Part shown: piece by piece, positions 11,286 through 21,813 of the stretch | Layout: the number at the start of each line of letters is the position of its first letter | Position numbering within the stretch: the first letter of the stretch is position 1 | NCBI GenBank assembly: GCA_022036555.1 | Contig: CM039127.1 | Coordinates: forward strand, 51,286,122-51,350,121 | Direction: 5' to 3' | DNA length: 64,000 nucleotides | Origin: Microstegium vimineum | Taxonomy: Eukaryota > Streptophyta > Magnoliopsida > Poales > Poaceae | Notes under the pieces: generated by a model | Told to the model about the DNA's origin: nothing | Databases searched by the model: none | Seen by the model: only the letters and a program-made list of their open reading frames with translations | Position numbers and translations under genes: made by a program

Positions 11286-13297
11286 GTAACTCTCGCCGCT
11301 TCCGCTCTGCTCGTGGCGCTGCCCTCGTTTAATCCGGGCGCGGTTTAGTTGTACGGAGAGGGGTACTTTGATTGCTCGGTCGAGATGGGAATTGGGAACA
11401 GCCTATCGCTTGACGCAGGTTGGGATTTGCTAGATTACTGATTGGTTCGCATATGTTTCTAGTTCAAAATCACGGCAGCTTGATCCTAGTTGAACTGGTG
11501 CTCGTGGATGCCTGATTGTTCCTGTTGTTTCTGCACACGCTTCACTTTGATGAGTAGATGTGTTATGGCCTGGAACTTGATCCAACACTGAAAAATTGTG
11601 GAAGCACTAGCAGTAGTTTTTGTGACACATTTAGTGCTCAGGTTAATGATGCCAATTTGATTGTGTGTATCTCTGAACCTCGCGCGGTTTATTTGCGTGT
11701 TAGTTTTTCAATTCTCTTGCTGCAAATGAATGAAAAACTATATATCACTGAAGAAGGGGATGGTGTTTATCCTGTTTCTCATGGTGTTTAGTTTGGTTTT
11801 GCAATGTTTTGCCCCCGGTACCATGTTTTGCAATTGTTTTTTTTTTTGGACTGTCAAGGGGGGGAGGCACTCCCCACCTGATTAAATTTCACCTGATTAA
11901 ATTTCATCGTGCCCGAAACGGCGAATAGTGAGGTTACAGGAGTGAACAGGGTGTAGAGAAGAGCGAAACTATTCTTTCGCCTTTTGGAATGTTTTGCCCC
12001 TGGTGGTCAGCTATAAGGCAAAAATTGAGATGTGATACTGAATGTGATGATCGATCCCATATGCTTGAGCAATTATGATGGACATTTTTTTTGTGTTTTC
12101 TCATGTATATATGCTTGAAACATGTGGCTTCTTACCATTTGAACATGTATGCCCTGCTGTTTTGTGTCTGCTTTGTCCATGCTGTTTGGTGTACGTTGAC
12201 AGCTGGAACAGATTGAGCCTAGTTAAACTAGTTTCCATGAATCATAATGCCTGAATGTTTCTGTTATCTCTGCTCACGCTTCACTCTAAGGAATAGGTGT
12301 GTAGGCCTGGAGCTAGAGCCAACATTGAAAATTTGCACTACTAGCTGAAATTTTTTACATATTCAGGCCTCATCAGGTTAATGAAGTCAATTTTATTATG
12401 TGTATATTTGAACCTCGTGTGGTTTATCTTCATGTTAATTTGCACTGTCTTAATTCAAATTGGAATCTATATATCACCGGAGAAGGGGGGCAATATACCC
12501 TGTTTCTCATTGAGTTTTTAGCATGCCAAAGGCAGGGAAGGGCACTGATTTAGTTTGGTTGCCTCCTGTCACTCTTTTTGCATGTTTTTTGTCCCTGGTC
12601 AGTTATTAGGCAATGGTTCAGATGTGATACTGAATATGGCAGATCGATCCAATATGTGTGAGCAATTTTGATGGGAACTTTTGTGAATTCCCATGCATAA
12701 TGCTTGGAACATGTGGGTGCTTACCATTTGAGCATGTATGGCCCACTGTTTTTGTGTCCTTGCTGTCAGATCAATATATTTGCTGCTAAGATTCTCTTTT
12801 TATGTATCTAGCATTTATAGTTAGGACAAGAAGTTTTGTTGACTCAGAAACTTAATACTATAGAACCAGAGCGATCAATTTCTTACAATTTAAGTCATGT
12901 TTGATTCGTTTCACTGTTATTTGCGAGATGATTTGTGTTAGCATGTACATAACTATGGTCAGAGGGGGGGACCTTGCTGATTTCCAACACTTACTGCTTG
13001 CAAATCGTCAATAATAAGAGCACATACTAAGAAAGATTGGGTTGCTACGAAATTGATGACTTGTATCAGTGATTCCACTTGCCATACTGTTTGTTCTGAA
13101 ATTATTATACCGATGATGAAGTTCACAATGTCAGCACATGTGCAATATTTAAGTTTGCTAATTGATTACGTGCACATAGCATTTAACTCTGAATGCTAAC
13201 TATTCTGAGAGCTACATGTTGTATTGGTTTATTAATCAAGTTAGTCGGGTTGAAGTCGATGTTGCTCACGATATTGGTTTTCTTGTTTCCCCTGCAG
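11286..13297 (+). other. Long 5'UTR intron of the DUF4535 gene, with an internal duplication
   Basis: The donor CTCAG/GTAACT follows a pyrimidine-rich leader with many TCCGCC words, and the acceptor TTTCCCCTGCAG ends 10 bp before the start codon. Inside the intron, about 11455-12190 and about 12210-12770 are diverged direct copies of each other; shared phrases include CACGCTTCACT, GAGATGTGATACTGAAT and CTTACCATTTGA. The first copy has an extra block at about 11838-11985. Confidence 0.7.
11838..11985 (-). mobile_element. Possible short retroposon inserted in the intron
   Basis: This block interrupts one of the two duplicated intron copies. It begins with a T-run (a poly(A) tail if read on the minus strand). 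The word AATGTTTTGCCCC flanks it on both sides (near 11804 and 11988), which could be a target duplication. No coding content or tRNA-like head was found. Confidence 0.35.
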
Positions 13298-13307
13298 CTC
13301 GGTTCCA

Positions 13308-13493
13308 ATGGGGTTCCTGAAAAGCACTTTCTCGCTGCTGATCGGCACTGGATGCGGCATCTACATTGCCCAGAACTACGACGTCCCAAACATAAAGAAG
13401 TTCATGAGGAGTCTGATGGGCAGGGCCAAAGAGTTGGAAGAATCGTACAAGAAGTCAGGCAACGGGAAGAACAAGGGTAATGAATATCATTGA
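13308..13493 (+). CDS. Small conserved plant protein of the DUF4535 family
   Basis: A 61-residue protein starting MGFLKSTFSLLIGTGCGIY. Residues 4-20 form one hydrophobic, Gly-containing membrane segment, followed by the conserved AQNYDVPNIKKFM and a Lys/Glu-rich tail (LEESYKKSGNGKNKG). Length and motif order match the DUF4535 family of small plant proteins, whose biochemical role I do not know; a single N-terminal anchor suggests an organelle or other membrane location. The ATG lies 10 bp after a strong acceptor, so the coding sequence sits in one exon and the 5'UTR is split by a 2 kb intron. The clustered site II motifs upstream suggest broad expression. The stop is TGA at 13491-13493. Confidence 0.85.
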   Translation: MGFLKSTFSLLIGTGCGIYIAQNYDVPNIKKFMRSLMGRAKELEESYKKSGNGKNKGNEYH

Positions 13494-14480
13494 CCCACAG
13501 TCTGCACTCCACCATCTATAGTACTACCTTTTAAGAACCCGGATAATGTGTAGAAACCACCTCGGATTGTTTAGGAAGAACAAGGATTATGTGTAGAAAC
13601 CACCGGTTTAGGAAGCTAATTGTTGCAAGAGCATTCAGCTTGTTTGAGGCATACCACCTCGGATCGTACCTTTTGTCTACATTTTTTGCCTTTTAAAAAA
13701 GAAGGAAAGATGTCATACTGTAACTGAGGCGTACTCTTGCCCCGGATCGAATCTGTCTCGATGGTAATACAATCTTTGTGAAAGCTACGACCTAGATTTT
13801 AGAGAATGAAAGTGTCATGTTTCATTTTGGCTTATTAATTGGGGGAGGTCCTTTTCATGACCGCATAAGTATCTGATGATGGCTTATCATAGGGGGTATA
13901 TTGTTATGTATTTATTGAAATAAGAAAAAAGGAGTCCATGAGCCTGGATTTGTGGCGGCATGTGCAATCTGCCATTGGCAACTAGATGGAACCTAAGTTC
14001 CCTCCCTTGGGAACTAGACTAGATGGAACCTAAGCTTCCTCCCTCCAAAAACACGAGCTGGGTGAAGGCTGTTAGTTTATTGTGGCTGGGTTAATGGACC
14101 TGTCTAAATTGGTGTCCAAGGGCTTTTTTTTTTCTTTGATATAAATATAAACTAGGACTAGTTGCTGTTAGTTTAGTAGATGTTACAACTGATTGTTACA
14201 GCTGATTAAAGTTCAGGCCTGTTCTGTTTGGATACATGGATCAGTGCTTAGCTCTCTTTTGTCAACTACTACTAGTGCTAGTTAAGATGTGAAAGTAAAA
14301 AATTACTAGCTTATTTCTTCATCAAACTGTTTGAATGGTCTAGTATTAAAACTTTAGATGAGTGGCTAATAACTAATCATGGTACCAAACCTTTTTGGAA
14401 CTGAGCCTGACTGGTGCGCTAGGAAAGCTGGTACCCCACAAACAAACACATGTGGTGGCAGTGGCTAACCTAGTCATCTC
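13494..14480. other. 3'UTR of the DUF4535 gene and spacer
   Basis: The first 300-350 bp probably form the 3'UTR and include a short internal repeat (ATGTGTAGAAACCACC twice, near 13545 and 13590). Around 14215-14412 a stretch starting GTTCTGTTTGGATACATGGATC resembles a diverged MITE of the GTTTGGAT type. No other gene is visible. Confidence 0.4.
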
Positions 14481-14867
14481 AATTCTCATCATCATCATCT
14501 TTTTTTCCTTTCTCTGTGGATTCCCGGCCGTCGCGCTGGGCATAAGTCACCGCCACTTGGACCCGAGTTGACCCGACCGCCCATGACATGAGTCACCGCC
14601 ATGTGGACCCGCCGCGGACATCCACCACCGCCGTACAGCGGCTCGGCAGCCTCCCCCGCGTAGACCTTTGCCCAGACCAGGACAAGGTACAGAGCAGGCG
14701 TACGGCCCCCCCGCACCTCACCAGCCTCAGCCGCCGCCTGCCTCACTTGGCCCCTCCCCCTCCCTCCTATCGTCCTCGTCCTCGTCCTCTTCAAGGCCGG
14801 CCCTCCGCTGCCTCCTCATCCTCCGATCCAGAGGCGGCAGCAGCAGCAGCCAGCAGCAGCTAGCGTT
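14481..14867 (+). promoter_or_regulatory. Promoter and 5'UTR of the ALS3-like gene
   Basis: Composition turns sharply GC-rich here, with a TC-rich tract at about 14500-14517 and then a CpG-rich leader ending in repeated CAGCAGCAGC before the start codon. No convincing TATA box was found. In rice the orthologue is controlled by the ART1/STOP1 zinc-finger factor; the binding motif is too short to claim here by eye. Confidence 0.4.
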
Positions 14868-16196
14868 ATGGAGCGACACGCGGCGGCGTTCCTGGACCTC
14901 GTGGCGAAGCAGGTGGACCCGGGGGCGCCGGGGTTCTGGCGCGACTTCCTGCTAGGCATGCTGAAGCCGTTGGCAGCCACAGCCGTGGTGGCCATGGCCG
15001 TCGCGCTCAGCTTCTCGCAGCGCCTGGGGCTGGAGGGCGAGATGCTCTACGCCATCGCCCGCTCTTTCCTCCAGCTCTCCGTCATCGGCTTCGTCCTCCA
15101 GTTCATCTTCACCCAGAAGAACGCGCTCTGGATCCTCCTCGCCTACCTCTTCATGGTACGCCATCCCATCCATCCTCTCTGCTTCCTCCAATTTCATTTC
15201 GTCTCTTCCCAATTCCCAATCAATCGAAGCCGGGCCAGCAGCTAAAGATGCCATTTTTTTTTAATAGATTCTCCAATTCGGTTCAGGAATCAGCTGGACA
15301 CTGTTGTTTCGCTCACCAACGCTCTTCTCTCGTCTCGCAGGTGACGGTGGCCGGCTACACGGCGGGGCAGCGCGCCAAGCAGGTGCCACGCGGGAAGTAC
15401 ATCGCCTGCGTCTCCATCCTCGTCGGCACCTCCATCACCATGCTCCTTCTCGTCCTTCTCAGCGTCTTCCCTTTCACCCCGCGCTACATCATCCCTGTCG
15501 CTGGCATGATGGTCGGCAACGCCATGACCGTCACTGGCGTCACCATGAAGAAGCTCCGGGAGGACGTCAAGATCCAGAGGAACCTGGTCAGTCACCTTCA
15601 GCTCTGCTCACCTTGTTTGCGTTCCGTTGGCTGCTCAATTGTTTGTACTCATCCGTACTTGTCCAATTCTTCTCGTCGGTTCTGCAACGACACGACACCA
15701 AAGTCAGAAGCTGTTACATCAGCACGCGTAGTATTCATTTTTTTGGTTCTTGCTTGTCGAATTCTTTATAAATTCCTGACTGAGACCACCATGCCCATGA
15801 ATGTTTTGGTACAACGAACGAACAAAGACAGAATGACAAGCTGTTCATCTCATAGTTTTCTGCATCAATCAATGAATCAATCAGGTGGAGACGGCGCTGG
15901 CTCTGGGCGCGACGCCACGACAGGCGACGCTGCAGCAGGTGAAGAGGTCGCTGGTGATCGCGCTGTCGCCGGTGATCGACAACGCCAAGACGGTGGGGCT
16001 GATCGCGCTGCCTGGTGCCATGACGGGGCTCATCATGGGCGGCGCGTCGCCGCTGGAGGCCATCCAGCTGCAGATCGTCGTCATGAACATGCTCATGGGC
16101 GCTTCCACCGTCAGCAGCATCCTCTCCACCTACCTCTGCTGGCCCGCCTTCTTCACCAAGGCGTTCCAGCTCGATGACAAGGTCTTTGCAGACTAG
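14868..16196 (+). CDS. ALS3: ALS3/STAR2-like UPF0014 membrane protein (aluminium tolerance)
   Basis: Three exons, 14868-15155, 15341-15586 and 15885-16196, with canonical GT-AG introns all in phase 0, give 281 residues, close to Arabidopsis ALS3 and rice STAR2. The protein has about seven hydrophobic segments, among them residues 28-49 and 60-82, a segment around CVSILVGTSITMLLLVLLSV, one around YIIPVAGMMVGNAM, and two in exon 3 (VGLIALPGAMTGLIMGG and IVVMNMLMGASTVSSIL). Family hallmarks include ARSFLQLSVIGFVLQ, AGYTAGQRAKQVPRG and ATPRQATLQQVKRSLVIALSP. Known members are the membrane half of a bipartite ABC transporter, pairing with the nucleotide-binding protein STAR1; the rice complex moves UDP-glucose and protects the cell wall from aluminium. 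The start gives a short soluble leader (MERHAAAFLD). No break or odd residue was seen. Confidence 0.92.
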
Positions 16197-17331
16197 GCAA
16201 GGTTGGATGCTTTGCAGGAAACGAAAGAGAAAATTGCAAGTTTGGGCTTTGGGTGATGCTGAATTTACCGAGTTTGCAGTGATGTTTTTTTTTTTTTTTT
16301 TGCAATCAAGTTTGCAGTGATGTTGATGGTGAATTTCAGCGTCAGTGTTGATGGTGAATTACTCAACTGTAATACTAGCAGTTTAGAGGTTGCGAAAGCG
16401 TCCGTGTCTGTAGAAATTTTAGCTTCTTTGTTATTTCTGATTTGTAGTTGTACTACACATGACCTCTTTTGCTTACCACTTGCTCATGAGGAAATGCCAC
16501 ATTGTCTTGCCAATTTTTGTGGATCTAAAGGTGATGATGATGGAGAGCTAACTCTGTCAGTTTCTAACTTACTATTTGAGGCTCCGATTCAGAATGTCCG
16601 AAATCTTCAAAACACGAAGCCTCGGGTTTGAGACAAAAGCTAATTGGAAGTTCCGATCGGTCTAAATGTCTGAGATCTCCAAAACTCAATGTCTTAGGAT
16701 TGGGCCTTTTCGAATCACAAGTTCCCAAATCAGAAGTTTAATTAATCCCCACCGAAAGTTCATCGAAGATGGCTCGTGCTGGGCTTCCCGCGTTGGAGTC
16801 CTGCTACTTGGGCCTCTGACATCCTTGGAGGTGGTGGGGCTACGGTTGGTGTTTGGGTTCAGTACCACGGTCTGATCAAACTATTTCCAAGATTAAGCTT
16901 AAGTTTGAGTCTGAAAAGTATTTAATAAAATGTGCTTAGAAATTGGTATATATAATTTTAAAAAATAGTCTATAACATTTTCAAAAAATGCTAAAAGTAT
17001 GTTCAATTTCAGTTCAAAAGGGTTTTTAAAAATATTCGTTTTTCTCTTCCACAATTTGATTGAAAACAGTTTTAAAAATGATCAATTAAAAATAGAGTTT
17101 AAAAAGAGTCTCCCAAATGTGTTTGGAAATATAAAAACATTTAAAATGAGTTTAGGTGTATAGTTTCAAAGTTAGTTTATAACAAAGTTCAAGAGTTTTC
17201 AATTTAAATTAAGTAGTTTCAACAATGAGATGGAGAAGTGCTTAAAGCCCTGCCCTTACTCGGCCTGCCCCAGCTTTTGGCCCAAGGTGCGCAGCCCGCC
17301 TCCTCCGCAGCCCAGCTTCAGAAACACGAAC
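16197..17331. other. 3'UTR of the ALS3-like gene and AT-rich spacer
   Basis: The 3'UTR probably covers the first 250-300 bp and includes a run of T at 16287-16301. Beyond it, 16400-17230 shows no coding signature; the short frames around 16666-16875 have no recognisable motif. Confidence 0.4.
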
Positions 17332-17482
17332 AGGAACCGGCTCCTCTAACTTTAGCATCTTCTACGTCCAGGGACATAGGACGCCAGATGCCGTCCATTG
17401 TTGATCCAGCGGCATGGAGCAAACATAGCAGGAAGCAAGCGCTGAGGTTGGCCCATAAGCCTGTTGCGCGGCCCGGTTAGGA
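17332..17482 (+). repeat. Left arm of a long inverted repeat
   Basis: The sequence from AGGAACCGGCTCCTCTAAC through CATAAGCCTGTTGCGCGGCCC is present in inverted orientation at 19032-19172 with scattered differences. The arm contains a small near-palindrome (CTACGTCCAGGGACATAG). The two arms are about 1.55 kb apart. They could be long terminal inverted repeats of a Mutator-like element, but outer ends and target duplications were not found. Confidence 0.7.
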
Positions 17483-18394
17483 CTGACAAGATGGCCACCG
17501 CCGACTGCTATTTGGAGAAAAGAAAAAAGAGATATTTACTTCTATGGTCCTATAAAAATGCATATTTTTTATATATTGTTTTTAACTTATTTGTATGGTC
17601 TTAAAAACAAATTTTCATTTTTCTATGGTCTTCCGTCCAATTTACGTTGTTGACGGTGTTAAATGTTAGATAAAATTACAATTTTACCCCTAAAAAATAA
17701 GATTTTGGTAGAATTTTTTTCTATTCCATACGATCACGGATAAAGACGATTTTATATAAAAATTTTAGCTCTCGAAGAGATCTACAATCTTTTAGTTTTG
17801 AGTTTTTAAATTTAAAAAGTTAAGTTTCTAAAAAAAATAAACAAAGTAGTAGTATTTGAAATTTTATATTATTTTTAGCATCTTAATCATCTCAAATAAA
17901 AAAACATGTAACTATAAAGTTATAGATTCCATCAAGAGCTACATTTTTCATATATAAAGTATCTCCATCTGACAGCATATAAGAAAGATATGTCGGTATG
18001 TTCGGCCGATGATTTATGTGGCTGATAAGTTAGATAGTGTTGTTTTATTGTGAGAAAAAAATATTATATCATGACTCATAAATTAGGGTGACGAGTTTAA
18101 GCGAAGGATACAATGATTTTTCCAACAAACAAGCGCGGTGCTCGTAGGCGGTTACTCCTTCACGCCACACCTGCGAAGTTCTTTGTAAGCCTGGGCGTTC
18201 GGGTTATCCGATTATTTCGGGTCGGGTAATTCGAGTAATTTAAAATTCGGGTATGAAAATTACTACCCGATATTAGTCCCGAAAAAGCACTACCTAAAAT
18301 TTTGGGTACCCGATAATTCGGGTTCAGGTTCGGGTTCGGGTATTACCCGATTACCCAAATTTACAAAAATATGCAAATTAGACAAAAATTAAGT
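17483..18394. other. Interior of the inverted-repeat region: AT-rich DNA with MITE-like pieces
   Basis: No gene. About 17998-18095 (GTTCGGCCGATGATTTATG...) matches the GTTCGGCTGATAA MITE family seen at several places between 18 and 23.5 kb. About 18195-18365 is rich in TTCGGGT and ACCCGA words arranged as an inverted repeat around CCGATATTAGTCCCG, a common plant non-autonomous DNA-element texture. Confidence 0.45.
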
Positions 18395-18399
18395 ATCAA

Positions 18400-18720
18400 T
18401 TTTTTTTGAGATTACACAGAGTACAACGCAGACGCTCAACACGCACGCACACTCACCCCTATGAACACATGTACGCAAACCCTACCCCTATGAGCACCTT
18501 CGAAGGACTGAGCCGACAAATCTTGAAGTTCACGAAGTCATCACAGGCGCCTCGCTGTCGACGGGAACGTCGCCTACCACTACGTCGTCTACCACTTAAT
18601 GCGTAGCGCCGGAAAATACTGGAATAAATCCAGAATAAAGTGTTGCACCCAGGATTTGAACCCTAGGTGGGAGCCCCCCAACCAATGGCCTTTATCATTG
18701 CGCCGTGAACCCCTTGACAA
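18400..18720 (-). mobile_element. SINE-like tRNA-derived retroposon, minus strand
   Basis: Read on the minus strand, it starts with a tRNA-like head containing a B-box-like word (GGGTTCAAATCC near 18650-18665), continues with a body including GCGAGGCGCCTGTGATGACTT, and ends in TGTACTCTGTGTAATCTC followed by an A-run (the T-run at 18400-18408). The related copies at 28840-29000 (plus) and 34035-34270 (minus) support a dispersed retroposon family. No clean target duplication was seen. Confidence 0.55.
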
Positions 18721-19031
18721 TTTATATATAATTTTAGCAGCTATTGTATGTAATTTGACCAACAATTTTCAGAGAATAATATATGAATAATATATTACAG
18801 TTATTTGTTCAAAGAGAGAGAATTATTAATAAAGTGATGAGTTCAAGTATTCAACTAACAACACATAATAAATACAAAGACACATACAAAACTTTGAATA
18901 GTTTGAGTAATGGATATCAGATATTTTGGCCAAACTTACTCCTAGTCCTTTGGACATCTTGCCTTTTTTTTTCACGGCCGCACACCATCTGTGCAGTCCG
19001 CCCGTCTTTTTTTCCTTTTCGAATTGCATTG
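18721..19031. other. AT-rich spacer inside the inverted-repeat region
   Basis: No coding features or recognisable element ends. Confidence 0.35.
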
Positions 19032-19172
19032 CTTGTCGATGCTAATCGGGCCGCAACAGGCTTATGTGCTGACCTGCGCTGTTTGCTCCCTGCCCTTGGA
19101 TCAACAATGGACGGCATCTAGCGTTCTACGTCCCTGGACGTAGCAGATGCTAAAGTTAGAGGAGCCGGTTCC
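19032..19172 (-). repeat. Right arm of a long inverted repeat
   Basis: Inverted counterpart of 17332-17482. It holds a perfect 8-bp palindrome with a 2-bp centre (CTACGTCC-CT-GGACGTAG) at about 19126-19143. Similarity continues weakly outward through CTCCTCAGCCTGCCTCCGCAG. Confidence 0.7.
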
Positions 19173-19378
19173 CAGAAACAGCACCTCCTCAGCCTGCCTC
19201 CGCAGCACTCACCAGCATTTTCCGAGAACACCCTGCAGAAAGATATCAGAAGATCAGCGCTGGTATTTATTAGCGAAAAGATAGTATCCCCACAAGAACA
19301 GTTTGCAAAAAGCTTGGTACGTGCAACCTCTCTTGAGCTTGCCAAGCTCCTGCTTCTGCTTCTCATAACCAAGCAGCA

Positions 19379-19502
19379 GCCTGTTCGCTTGGCTTTTCAG
19401 CCGAATTAAATCCAGTCGGAACAGTGTTTTTCTCTTAAAAAAATCAGCCAGCAGTGAATAATCCTACCGAAACAGTGCATAATCCTGTCAAACGAACAGG
19501 CC
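19379..19502. mobile_element. Short MITE with GCCTGTTCGCTTGG termini
   Basis: It starts GCCTGTTCGCTTGGCTTTTC and ends in the inverse type ...CAAACGAACAGGCC. The interior has TTTTTCTCTTAAAAAAATCAGCC. About 124 bp, non-coding. It is one of several related copies in this part of the window. Confidence 0.7.
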
Positions 19503-19654
19503 GCAGATCAACGGGGTGTCAGTGTTAGTGTCACAGACTCACAGTGTCACTGATAACCTGACAGCTGAGAGCTTCGTTCACAACCACCAGTCCACAATAA
19601 CCGGCCTTTCTGTTTGTCGAAAGAAAATCAAAACCCACGTCGTCTGCATTGATA

Positions 19655-19775
19655 TCTTTTCATCATCGTCCTTGATCATTTTGATGGCTGATAAACCGTC
19701 TGATGTTATTCTTGACTGGTTTCTTATGAGAGAAAAGCAATGTTTCAGTGACTGATAAGCCAAACGAACAGAGCT
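19655..19775. mobile_element. Diverged copy of the same TGTTCG MITE family
   Basis: It ends GTGACTGATAAGCCAAACGAACAGAGC and has the internal ATGAGAGAAAAGCAATGTTTCAG signature shared with 20305-20435. Confidence 0.5.
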
Positions 19776-19899
19776 ATTCTTACACAGACCGACAAACGTA
19801 ATATATCTTAATTCCATTTTTAATGGTCTGCAGCCGAGAATTGCAGACAGTCGGTCAACCTTGTTCCAGAATTGCAGCTACTGACACAGAGTCACAACA

Positions 19900-20060
19900 C
19901 AAGATTTTCACAAGCTTTTGATCAATGGCTCCACCCTTAGTCTAATTTTTGTTCTCAAGCTTATTTTCTTTGTTTCGTGAGCTCTGTTTGTAACCCTGTA
20001 CTTCTTTTAAGGCCAAAGCCCCTCCCGATTCCTAAAAGGAAAAAAAAGGAATACCGGGCC
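19900..20060 (+). mobile_element. Possible LINE 3' end with A-rich tail
   Basis: A T-rich 3'UTR-like stretch containing GCTCTGTTTGTAACCCTGTA ends in TAAAAGGAAAAAAAAGG. This resembles plant LINE 3' ends, but no coding part is attached, so the call is weak. Confidence 0.25.
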
Positions 20061-20304
20061 CTGTTCCTTACTCCAGCATCATCTCTAAAGATAATGCTTG
20101 TGATGCTACAGGCTAGCCAGCCAGGTTAATACTCTTCAGAGAAGATGAAACTGAATGTCCCATGCATGAGTAGTTTGCAATGTTTACTAGCAGCAAGTTT
20201 ATCGCCTAGTCCTAGTCCTAGCACTAGCAGACAATAAATCAGCTGGGCAATGGTATCTTTCTCAAAAAAAAAAAATGGAGAACGGTTGATACCTCTAAGT
20301 CCTA

Positions 20305-20435
20305 TTCGGCAGTTCGGGTGATCGTTTCGGTGACTGATAAATCAACTAATTCTATTTTTAGCTATTTTATTACGAGAGAAAAACACTATGTTTCGGTGAC
20401 TAATAAGCCGACTGATAAGCCAAGTGAATAGAGCT
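20305..20435. mobile_element. Diverged copy of the TGTTCG MITE family
   Basis: It reads TATTCGGCAGTTCGGGTGATCG through ACGAGAGAAAAACACTATGTTTCGGTGACTAATAAGCC and ends AGCCAAGTGAATAG. The same internal signature occurs in neighbouring copies. Confidence 0.5.
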
Positions 20436-20760
20436 GATCAATAATGTGACTGCATGCATAAAGGCAGCATATATATGGTCGTGCTCCTTGATGACTGCAG
20501 CAGGTTGCATTGGCCGCCGTCCACCGCAGCGCCGCCCGGCTCCCCTCTGACAAGTTCGTCGCCGCGGCCAGCCCCACCCACGTCGCCGCCGGCCGGCCGG
20601 CCATCTCCTCTGAAACCTGTATTCCTTTTCCCTCTACTATACAGAAGGCGCGCGGTGGTGGAGCTGGCCTCTGTCAGTCACTGTACATGTGTGGCCTATT
20701 TGATTGATATGCCAAATAAATTAAAGGACACTTGCCACATCCTCTAGTCTCTATGTACAT
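20436..20760. other. Short GC-rich island, possible captured gene fragment
   Basis: About 20500-20670 is much more GC-rich than its surroundings and is open in more than one frame (for example AAVHRSAARLPSDKFVAAAS). No family was recognised and there is no splice or start context. It may be host exon DNA carried by a transposon. Confidence 0.25.
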
Positions 20761-21142
20761 GTGTGGCAGTGATATATAGTGATCCCTGAGGTTGCTTTTG
20801 CACAGCTGCTTGGTTTGTTCCGATTCTCACTGGTGGAGTTCATTATTGCATTTTTCTTTTAATTTGGTGCTCATATTATGGTAACGGAATTAGATACCAG
20901 AAAAGATAAGCTTGGCCAACAAAAAATGTAGCCCATATAGTTACAATCTTAGTACAGTGAAACAATATCTCCGCTTTCTGCTGTCCTCTTCGGCTGAAGA
21001 AGAATATGAGAATCGCGAATCGTTTTTTTAAAAAAAAAGAATCCAGCAGAAATAGTTAGGATTTTGGACAGCGACGTCGCGGTTGTTTTGTGATTATATA
21101 TGCTTGACCTTGACTCAGAGCAGTGTAAACCTAATGATACTA
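20761..21142. other. AT-rich spacer, no gene seen
   Basis: No coding features or element ends were recognised. Confidence 0.35.
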
Positions 21143-21605
21143 CTCCCTCAGTTCTTTTTTACATGTCATATTAATTTTGTCCTAAATCAAATATTTCTAC
21201 TTTAGATCATTAAATATAAAATTATACGTGTTAAGGCTAGTCTCAATGAGATTTCATATGAGTTTCATAGGCATTAAATATGCTGATGTGATAACATATT
21301 GATGAAAAGATGATGAAAGACAGTGAAAGTTTAATAGGAGCCGATAGTTTCATAGGGATGAAATTACTATGTACTGTTTTTAAAATATTGATACGTTAAA
21401 AACTGGGACACAAAATCTTTATTGAGACATCCAACAATATATAGTTTATATTTTTAACTAGATTCGTAATTGACAAATAATTTCATAACATATAATATGT
21501 TGTGAAACTGCATGAATTTCTTAAAATTGATGGTGTAAGATAAAAAATGTTTGACTTAATTGTATAACAAAACTAATACTACATGTATGTAAAAAATGGT
21601 GAGAG
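21143..21605. mobile_element. Stowaway-type MITE interrupted by another element
   Basis: It starts CTCCCTCAGTTC and ends ...GGTGAGAG, flanked by TA at 21141-21142 and 21606-21607. The interior AATTTTGTCCTAAATCAAA and GTTTGACTTAATTG halves are split by the Ping-like insertion at about 21235-21432. Confidence 0.65.
21235..21432. mobile_element. Ping-like MITE nested in the Stowaway element
   Basis: The left end GGCTAGTCTCAATGAGATTTC is preceded by TAA and is typical of the Harbinger/mPing type. The right end is decayed (CTTTATTGAGAC then CATCC). The interior words TTTCATAGGCATTAAATATGC and GATGAAATTACTATG are like those of the larger element at 1879. Confidence 0.55.
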
Positions 21606-21813
21606 TATTTGTTTATAAAGCTTGTATTGCTCTAAACAAATTAAACACGGTATGTAGCTAAACGCACACGTGTATGAAAATATGGACTAGCATGACATTA
21701 TTTGGCCCACAATAATTACTACTCTTTATGTCTCCAATTAATGTTGTTGTTGGTTCCGTGTCAAAAGTTTGATTCGGTAATTACTGCTCTTCATTGCAGG
21801 GGCCCTCCGCCAC
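21606..21813. other. Spacer between MITE and CACTA element
   Basis: No features recognised beyond the TA duplication at 21606-21607. Confidence 0.35.

Noticed and set aside
15248..16177. A 309-codon frame across the ALS3-like locus
   Set aside because: It runs through both introns in a frame different from exons 2 and 3. The exon frames with GT-AG junctions match the protein family.
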